A stretch of DNA of 20,394 bases from Pirellulales bacterium (GTDB lineage Bacteria; Planctomycetota; Planctomycetia; Pirellulales; JAICIG01). Positions 15,562-20,394 of this stretch are shown one piece after another. The position numbers and the translations under genes were made by a program. Where the stretch lies: the NCBI GenBank assembly GCA_025924495.1, contig JAICIG010000095.1, forward strand, positions 1 through 20,394, given 5' to 3'. Numbering within the stretch: the stretch's first letter is position 1; every line of letters starts with the position of its first letter. A model generated the notes under the pieces. That model was not told the DNA's origin. It saw only the letters and a program-made list of their open reading frames with translations, and searched no databases.

Positions 15562-17109
15562 ATGCCCCGCTTACGCAGAATTCTCGGATTGGCGTTACTG
15601 GCCGTTGCGGCGTTTGGCGTGCGACTGGCCGTCGTCGCATTAGTTGCCAAAGCCTCGCCGGCGGCCGTGACCTACGAACACGGCGAGATTGCCGAAAATC
15701 TGTTGGCAGGCCGCGGCTTTTCGGTCAGGTTTCTGGGCGTCGAAGGACCGACTTCCCAGCAAGCCCCGTTTTATACTGCGCTGCTGGCAGCGTGCTATTG
15801 GTTGTTCGGCGTTGGTTCCACAGCCGCCTTGCTGGCCATGCAGATCTTGCAGTGCCTGGCGGGCACGTCGCTCGTCTTTGTCGTCGTCTGGCTCGCCTGG
15901 TCCTTATTGTCCGAGCGGCCGACGATCGGCTGGATCGCCGGTTACGGGGCGGCATTCTACCCGACCCACGTCTACATGGTCACACACTTACAGGTGGCAT
16001 TGTGGGCGGCCCTATGTTTGACATTGCTAGTTGCCCTCGTCGCTTCGCCGCGCGGTCGGTTGACTTGGAGCAAGGCGGCCTTGGCCGGGTTGTTGTCCGG
16101 GCTCCTGCTCTTGATTGACCCCATCTTGTCGCTGGCCCTGCCGATTGTCGCCTGGATGTTTTGTAAGTCAGAGCCCGGAAGTCCTCGGTCGGAAATTCCT
16201 TCGCCTCGCGCCCCGCGATCCAGGATTCGCGCTCACCTGGCTGCACCGCTCAGCGGCGTCGGACGTGCGAGCCGCCTGGCGCTGATGGCGAGCGTCGCGG
16301 CGCTCGTCGTGGCTCCCTGGTTGTTGCGCAACTACCGCGTACATGGAGAATGGGTATTCGTTAAGTCAACGTTCGGTTACGCCTTCTGGCAAGGGAACAA
16401 TGCCGCCAGTTGGGGCACGGACAAGATTCCGAAACATTCGGCGGAAGCGTTGCGAAATGATCACGACGGCAGCTTGGCCGACATGCACCGCGCCTTGTGG
16501 GAAGCCCGGCATGAAACGCTTTATATCGATGATGTGCTGCTGGCGCCCGGCGGTTATCGAGAGTTCGCCGGATTGAGCGAACCGGAACGATCGCGTCTGC
16601 TTTTGGACCGGTCCTGGGAGTTCATTCTTCGGCATCCCGAGCAGTACTGCCGATTATGCGCTCGCCGGCTGCGATACTTTTTGCTGTTCGACGAGACGAA
16701 TCCCAAGGCTGCCAATCGGGTTTATCGTGTGGCGACCGCAATCTGGCTGACGCTGGCCTGCATTGGTTCACTCGCCATGCGCGGCCAATGGCGGCGGTTG
16801 TGGCCGACGTGGGCGATCTTCGGCGTCGTCGCGCTGTTTCACTCGCTGACGATCGTTTCAGCGCGGTTTCGGATTCCGATCGAGCCGCTGTCGTTCGTGT
16901 GGGCCGCTGGCGCCGTCGCGCCGCTCGTCGATCGCTTGGTGATTCAACCGTGGGATGACTGGCGTTCTCGCGCGGGCGAAAAGCAAGAGGATGGGGAGGC
17001 CGCTCCGCCGCACCCGATTTTGCAAGGTCCACATCGCCGGCCACACGTGGTGCGCCCGGCTGCTGCAGCCGCGAAAACCTCGCGCTGGCGGCGGCAACCG
17101 CCTCATTAA
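15562..17109 (+). CDS. GT39/ArnT-like (GT-C) membrane glycosyltransferase
   Basis: Such enzymes use lipid-linked sugars to glycosylate envelope molecules outside the membrane. The 515-aa protein starts with a membrane helix (about 5-28), followed by the outer loop with acidic YEHGEIAENLLAGRGFS (38-54), where the catalytic acid of the family sits, then PTSQQAPFYTALLA (63-76). About nine more hydrophobic segments run to residue 460. A large soluble part lies at about 270-375. Two odd polar regions are a Ser/Pro/Arg-rich loop at about 203-235 and a His/Arg/Pro-rich 45-residue tail. ATG 15562 has no clear ribosome-binding site. Substrate unknown. It converges on the MscS-type gene 63 nt away, with no obvious terminator between. 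Confidence 0.82.
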   Translation: MPRLRRILGLALLAVAAFGVRLAVVALVAKASPAAVTYEHGEIAENLLAGRGFSVRFLGVEGPTSQQAPFYTALLAACYWLFGVGSTAALLAMQILQCLAGTSLVFVVVWLAWSLLSERPTIGWIAGYGAAFYPTHVYMVTHLQVALWAALCLTLLVALVASPRGRLTWSKAALAGLLSGLLLLIDPILSLALPIVAWMFCKSEPGSPRSEIPSPRAPRSRIRAHLAAPLSGVGRASRLALMASVAALVVAPWLLRNYRVHGEWVFVKSTFGYAFWQGNNAASWGTDKIPKHSAEALRNDHDGSLADMHRALWEARHETLYIDDVLLAPGGYREFAGLSEPERSRLLLDRSWEFILRHPEQYCRLCARRLRYFLLFDETNPKAANRVYRVATAIWLTLACIGSLAMRGQWRRLWPTWAIFGVVALFHSLTIVSARFRIPIEPLSFVWAAGAVAPLVDRLVIQPWDDWRSRAGEKQEDGEAAPPHPILQGPHRRPHVVRPAAAAAKTSRWRRQPPH

Positions 17110-17172
17110 ACGACCGGCGATCGCGGCGCGCAGGCCCGTCCGGCAATGCTTTGCCAGTTGGCGGCCAAAGGC

Positions 17173-17724
17173 TCAAATCGCGTTTGCCCGCTTCACGATG
17201 ATCTCTTTGATGAACAGATTGGCATTGGGGACCAGGACAATCTGGTCTTCATGCTGCAAGCTGGTGTACCGGAAATCAATCGCGACGACAGTGCCCTCCA
17301 ACCCCGGGGCATTGGCGATGCTGATATAATCGCCGCGTCGAAAGGGCTCGTAGAGCAGAATCAGAATGCCGGCGAGCCAATTGGAAATGATGTCTTTCAC
17401 GGCGAAGCCGATGGCAAAGCCCGTCAGGCCCAAACCAGCCACCAGCGCCGTTACATCGACGCCCAGGCGACTGCACGCAGTTACCAGTCCAATCGCCAGC
17501 ACGGTCAAGCGACCGGTGGACGCAAGCAGTACCAGCACGTCGGCATTCACGCGGGCGCGCTCGCCCACGCGGAGAATGAATCGCCGCAGCATGTTGGCAA
17601 CGAACCAAAAGACCAGCATGATTAAGAGAGAGATGACGGCATGCAACAGGAAGAGCCAGGCATCAAGGGCAAACGCGTTGAGGGCGGCTTCGTCGAGCTT
17701 TAACTTTTCGAGCAGATCAACCAT
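17173..17724 (-). CDS. Short MscS-family mechanosensitive channel
   Basis: MscS channels release solutes from the cell on osmotic down-shock. From ATG 17724 the protein is 183 aa. It has TM1 at about 22-46, TM2 at 62-84, and the pore helix and its turn at 88-124 (ALVAGLGLTGFAIGFAVKDI, then SNWLAGILIL and PFRRGDY). A beta domain follows to about 165, ending with the conserved VPNANLF. It then stops, so the cytoplasmic alpha/beta cage of E. coli MscS (286 aa) is absent. The start is supported by GGAAGG 7 nt before the ATG and by a promoter at 17765-17793; an in-frame ATG at 17829 lies upstream of that promoter. The stop is genuine in this frame, so this is a short form, not an edge effect. Confidence 0.88.
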   Translation of the reverse strand: MVDLLEKLKLDEAALNAFALDAWLFLLHAVISLLIMLVFWFVANMLRRFILRVGERARVNADVLVLLASTGRLTVLAIGLVTACSRLGVDVTALVAGLGLTGFAIGFAVKDIISNWLAGILILLYEPFRRGDYISIANAPGLEGTVVAIDFRYTSLQHEDQIVLVPNANLFIKEIIVKRANAI

Positions 17725-17764
17725 TCCAGTCCCTTCCAGCGGTGAGCGATTCGTTTCGCTGCCG

Positions 17765-17793
17765 ATCTTACCGCCGGTAGTCGGCGCTGCCAA
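17765..17793 (-). promoter_or_regulatory. Sigma-70-like promoter for the MscS-type gene
   Basis: On the minus strand, TTGGCA (17793-17788, 5/6), a 17-nt spacer and TAAGAT (17770-17765, 4/6). The predicted leader is about 34 nt, which supports the start codon at 17724. Confidence 0.5.
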
Positions 17794-17895
17794 ATCGCGT
17801 GCGGCGGCAACGGGCTCGCTTGATCTCAAATTTGCAATGTAAGCCTGTGACGGAATCGCGATTTTTTCTTTTCGCGTCGTCGCGAATGATCTCGA

Positions 17896-18177
17896 TCAGT
17901 GCGAGCCCAAGCAAAGGCCGGTGAGGCATAGAAGGCCGCCGATCAGGCCGAAGCCAAATAACATGGCCGCAAATGTCGCGCACCATCCGAGGAGAACCTC
18001 GGTGCGCGTGCCGAACAGACTCAGCCATGCTGCGATAATCGAAGCTGGCACGGCTGCGGCGGCGACGATCGAGTAAAGCGTGGCGTCGGTCCAACGTACG
18101 AAGAAGTTGGCGGCCAGGGCACACAGTGCTACTGCAAAGAGAAACCGGCAAAGGCCGAATTGACGGTTCCTCCTCAT
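17896..18177 (-). CDS. Small membrane protein, three predicted helices, function unknown
   Basis: The 93-aa product begins with basic MRRNRQ and has hydrophobic segments at about 9-27, 33-55 and 61-90, ending in GSH. No family is recognised. ATG 18177 has AGAGGG about 9 nt upstream, which supports it over a longer overlapping frame (17768-18202) that reads as Arg/Pro-rich non-protein sequence. The MscS-type gene lies 171 nt downstream on the same strand with its own promoter. Both are small integral membrane proteins, but a joint role is only a guess. Confidence 0.6.
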   Translation of the reverse strand: MRRNRQFGLCRFLFAVALCALAANFFVRWTDATLYSIVAAAAVPASIIAAWLSLFGTRTEVLLGWCATFAAMLFGFGLIGGLLCLTGLCLGSH

Positions 18178-18262
18178 GAGTTGTTCCCTCTCGCCGCCCC
18201 ACGCTTTAAGGGCTCTTCAGCGGTGAAAACTGGCAATCGCCGGCGTCGTGGTTTTGCACTGG

Positions 18263-18289
18263 AAAAACCGCAATGGAATGGCGGTTTTT
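18263..18289. terminator. Bidirectional terminator-like hairpin in a divergent gap
   Basis: AAAAACCGC (18263-18271), a 9-nt loop and GCGGTTTTT (18281-18289) are perfect reverse complements, so both strands read a short GC stem followed by five Ts. It lies between the starts of two divergent genes (18177 and 18357), an unusual place for a terminator. It could insulate the two promoters or act as an attenuator for either leader. Confidence 0.5.
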
Positions 18290-18320
18290 ATCAGCCGAGC
18301 GCCAATGCGATTGTCACCAG

Positions 18321-18350
18321 TTGGCCCTGTTGGAGAGGGCGGCGTATGCT
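18321..18350 (+). promoter_or_regulatory. Candidate promoter for the ferredoxin-like gene, possibly leaderless
   Basis: TTGGCC (18321-18326, 4/6), an 18-nt spacer and TATGCT (18345-18350, 4/6). The predicted start falls at about 18357, the first base of the ATG, so the mRNA may have no leader. Confidence 0.3.
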
Positions 18351-18356
18351 AAAGGG

Positions 18357-18751
18357 ATGATGAATTTCCATGCACCCGAAAAAAGCCTGGCCAAGCAACG
18401 GAAAGCCGCCAAAAAACTCGGCATTCCGAGAATTCGCCGCCATATTTTTCTATGCTGCGATCAGAACACGGCCAAATGCGCCGGCGAGAAACGGATGCGC
18501 GCGGCGTGGCTCTACTTGAAGCGACGCCTCAAGGAACTCGATCTGGCAGGCCGGGGGGCGTCTACCGAACCAAAAGCGGCTGCCTGCGAATTTGCCAAGG
18601 AGGGCCGATCGCCGTCGTCTACCCTGAAGGAACCTGGTACGGTCACTGCGACCCGCCGGTGCTGGAGCGTATCATTCAGGAGCACCTTATCGCTGGGCGG
18701 GTAGTGAGCGAGTATTTAATCGTCGAGCAACCCCTGGACGGGCACGCCTAA
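18357..18751 (+). pseudogene. 2Fe-2S ferredoxin-like (thioredoxin-fold) gene with a frameshift at a G6 run
   Basis: Two overlapping frames together make one recognisable protein of about 131 aa. The first, from ATG 18357, gives a basic N-terminus and [17 protein letters not shown] (Cys33/34 and Cys41), then [16 protein letters not shown]. The second, from about 18557 in the -1 frame, gives [29 protein letters not shown] and a normal C-terminal helix, ending at 18751. C-x(6-7)-C with C-x3-C and the VYPEGxWYG segment is the pattern of thioredoxin-like 2Fe-2S ferredoxins, electron carriers. The join lies at six Gs (18553-18558); one more G would restore the frame. Unjoined, the first frame runs to 18704 with non-family sequence. 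It is either a sequencing or assembly slip, a phase-variable tract, or a true mutation. Family assigned from recalled pattern. Confidence 0.8.
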
Positions 18752-18796
18752 GGCCTGATTCTCGCCTGCCGCCAAATATCGCGGCTCATCCCCGCC

Positions 18797-18824
18797 TTGC
18801 GTCGCTCGGGCAAAGCTCCATAAT
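18797..18824 (+). promoter_or_regulatory. Candidate promoter for the PfkB-thpR pair
   Basis: TTGCGT (18797-18802), a 16-nt spacer and CATAAT (18819-18824, 5/6). The predicted leader to ATG 18881 is about 50 nt. Confidence 0.35.
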
Positions 18825-18880
18825 TGCCGCTGCGTTAGCTTCAAGGGCGTTCGATCTTCTCGGGAAAGGTGCTTGCGGCA

Positions 18881-19783
18881 ATGTCGCTTCTGGTCGTGGG
18901 TTCGATTGCGTTGGATTGCGTGGAGACGCCGACGGCTCAGCGCGACGATGTACTGGGCGGATCCGCCGTCTATTTTTCGTATGCGGCCAGCTACTTCACG
19001 CCGGTCAAACTGGTTGGAGTTGTCGGCGAGGACTGGCCCGCCGAGCACACCAGCCTGTTGGAAGGCCGTAAGATCGATACGACTGGCTTGCAGGTGGTGG
19101 CGGGCGCCAAGACGTTTCGCTGGCGCGGCAAGTATTTGCCCAACATGAACGATCGCGAAACGCTGGAAGTGCATCTCAACGTGTTCGCCGATTTCAACCC
19201 GCAATTGTCGGCGGAGTCGCGCCGCAGTAAGTTTCTGTTCCTGGCCAATGGCTCGCCGAAATTGCAGATGCAGGTGCTCGATCAGGTCGACAGCCCGACT
19301 TTGGCCGTCGCAGACACGATGGATCTCTGGATCCACACGCAGCGCGATGAATTGATGCAATTGCTCAAGCGAATCGACGGCTTGGTGCTGAACGACAGCG
19401 AGGCCAAGCTCTTGACGAATGACGAAAACCTGGTCCGGGCAGGACATAAAGTCCGAGAAATGGGACCGCGGTTTGTGGTGATCAAAAAAGGAGAGCACGG
19501 GGCCATGTTCTTCAGCGCTCGCGAAACGCACGTCATGCCGGCATATCCCACGCCGGACGTGATTGATCCGACCGGTGCGGGGGACAGTTTCGCGGGCGGC
19601 ATGATGGGTTACCTGGCGGAGCAGGGCAATTTTGAGCCGAAGACCCTCAAAGAGGCGCTGGCCTACGGCGTCGTGGTGGCTAGCTTTAATGTGGAGGACT
19701 TCAGCCTCGAACGGATGAAACAGATCGGCCGAGCCGATCTCGATCGCCGCTCGACGGAATACCGCGAAATGTTGTCCTTCTAG
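18881..19783 (+). CDS. PfkB-family (ribokinase-like) sugar/nucleoside kinase
   Basis: PfkB kinases transfer the ATP gamma-phosphate to a sugar or nucleoside hydroxyl in the cytoplasm. From ATG 18881 the protein is 300 aa, a normal length. It opens with VVGSIALDCVETP and has the substrate-side GGSAVY at 26-31, NDSEAKLL at 171-178 and the C-terminal signature DPTGAGDSFAGG at 219-230, with the anion hole GAGD and catalytic base Asp225. All catalytic parts are present, so it should be active. GGAAAGG lies about 11 nt before the ATG; an in-frame GTG at 18869 would overlap that site. Substrate cannot be fixed: the unusual lid (FRWRGKYLPNMN) does not match well-known ribokinase, fructokinase or adenosine kinase motifs. 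thpR follows by 57 nt. Confidence 0.92.
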   Translation: MSLLVVGSIALDCVETPTAQRDDVLGGSAVYFSYAASYFTPVKLVGVVGEDWPAEHTSLLEGRKIDTTGLQVVAGAKTFRWRGKYLPNMNDRETLEVHLNVFADFNPQLSAESRRSKFLFLANGSPKLQMQVLDQVDSPTLAVADTMDLWIHTQRDELMQLLKRIDGLVLNDSEAKLLTNDENLVRAGHKVREMGPRFVVIKKGEHGAMFFSARETHVMPAYPTPDVIDPTGAGDSFAGGMMGYLAEQGNFEPKTLKEALAYGVVVASFNVEDFSLERMKQIGRADLDRRSTEYREMLSF

Positions 19784-19840
19784 CCGGCCGTCTCGATCTC
19801 GACTCGCGATTTCATTTTCGTCGTCTCAACGCTTAAACGC

Positions 19841-20394
19841 ATGAATCGTCTGGTTCGTACCTTCGTGGCCGTAGAGATCTCCTCCGAGACGCGCACCCGG
19901 GCGGGACAGTTGATCGGGCGACTCGATACGCCAGAGGTGAAGATCAAGTGGGTCGAAACGCATAACCTACACCTCACGCTTAAGTTTCTCGGCGACGTCG
20001 ATCTGCTGGAAATTCCCCAGCTTTGTCAGGCCGTGACTGACGCGGTGGTTGAATTGCCGCCGTTCGAGTTCGAGGCCCGCGGCGCGGGGGCGTTTCCCGA
20101 CATGCATCATCCGCGGACTGTGTGGCTAGGCGTTGGCCGCGGCAGCGAAGAAATGGTCGAATTGCACGATGCCGTCGAGCGTTCGCTGGCGCCGCTCGGT
20201 TTCCGCCGAGAGCAGCGACGATTTCGGCCGCATTTAACGCTCGGCCGGGTGCGCGGAGGGGGACCGGGACTCCGCGATCTGGCAGATAATCTGAAGCGCG
20301 AGGTCGATTTCTCTGGCGGCGTGTCGAGCGTGGATGAAATCGTGGTCTTTTCCAGCGAATTAGGCCGTGACGGGCCGACGTACGAAGTGCTGGC
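19841..20394 (+). CDS. thpR: RNA 2',3'-cyclic phosphodiesterase (ThpR/LigT), 3' end outside window
   Basis: 2H phosphoesterases of this group open 2',3'-cyclic phosphates to 2'-phosphates on RNA ends. From ATG 19841, 184 codons are visible without a stop; the family is usually about 180-190 aa, so only the last few residues should be missing (the frame ends in TYEVLA, near the usual C-terminus). Both catalytic motifs are intact: HLTLKFLG with His44 and Thr46, and HLTLGR with His131 and Thr133. The start is supported by the typical RTFVAVEIS opening at residues 6-14; no good ribosome-binding site is seen. It probably shares a transcript with the PfkB kinase gene 57 nt upstream. Confidence 0.93.
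   Translation, partial: MNRLVRTFVAVEISSETRTRAGQLIGRLDTPEVKIKWVETHNLHLTLKFLGDVDLLEIPQLCQAVTDAVVELPPFEFEARGAGAFPDMHHPRTVWLGVGRGSEEMVELHDAVERSLAPLGFRREQRRFRPHLTLGRVRGGGPGLRDLADNLKREVDFSGGVSSVDEIVVFSSELGRDGPTYEVL

Noticed and set aside
17725..17829. In-frame 35-residue N-terminal extension of the MscS-type protein
   Set aside because: The -35/-10 pair at 17765-17793 and GGAAGG just before ATG 17724 place the start downstream.
17768..18202. 144-codon minus-strand frame overlapping the 93-aa membrane protein
   Set aside because: Arg/Ser/Pro-rich without protein character; the overlapping frame has clear membrane helices and a ribosome-binding site.

Overview
This window looks like chromosomal DNA from a planctomycete, probably of the Pirellulales type. 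It is moderately GC-rich with spaced, mostly single-gene transcription units. The main clues are a DUF1559 protein with the H-x9-DG motif, a secreted ThuA-domain protein, a Cys-rich exported protein, an AHAS resembling the plant/chloroplast type, and several small proteins of planctomycete flavour. I see no rRNA, tRNA, CRISPR array, insertion sequence, phage gene or integrase, so this is mainly ordinary chromosomal backbone. The assignment comes from protein character only; no marker gene was compared.

Layout: (1) 3-1364 (+), the 3' part of an ABC-2-like permease, then an exported M20-family amidohydrolase (1567-2871, +). (2) A convergent junction with two tandem perfect hairpins (3012-3042), then on the minus strand acetolactate synthase (ilvB, 3067-4833), a D-2-hydroxyacid dehydrogenase (5187-6158), a DipZ/TlpA-like redoxin with a helical LTxxQ-like region (6321-7646), an 18-cysteine secreted protein (7857-8498) and an 88-aa conserved-looking protein (8838-9104). 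(3) Plus strand again: a zinc-ribbon/TM/DUF1559 protein (9693-10577), a ThuA-domain protein (10621-11472) and an M50 site-2 protease with two CBS domains (11672-12799). (4) A 74-aa minus-strand gene (12848-13072) whose promoter carries three phased repeats, then typA/bipA (13503-15338, +) behind a structured leader, and a GT39-like membrane glycosyltransferase (15562-17109, +). (5) Minus strand: a short MscS-type channel (17173-17724) and a 93-aa membrane protein (17896-18177). (6) Plus strand: a frameshifted 2Fe-2S ferredoxin-like gene (18357-18751), a PfkB-family kinase (18881-19783) and thpR (19841 to the window edge).

The genes do not form one pathway. Local groupings are DUF1559 with ThuA (43-nt gap), PfkB with thpR (57-nt gap), and a possible envelope thiol pair (redoxin and Cys-rich protein, same strand). 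Sigma-70-like promoters can be proposed in front of several genes, and the -10 hexamers TAGA(A/C/G)T and TATGCT recur.

I did not find a clear undescribed multi-gene system. The items most worth a second look are the ferredoxin frameshift at a G6 run, the 12-bp-phased repeats over a promoter, the hairpin-rich typA leader, the bidirectional terminator-like hairpin in a divergent gap, the tandem hairpins after ilvB, and the redoxin/Cys-rich pair.
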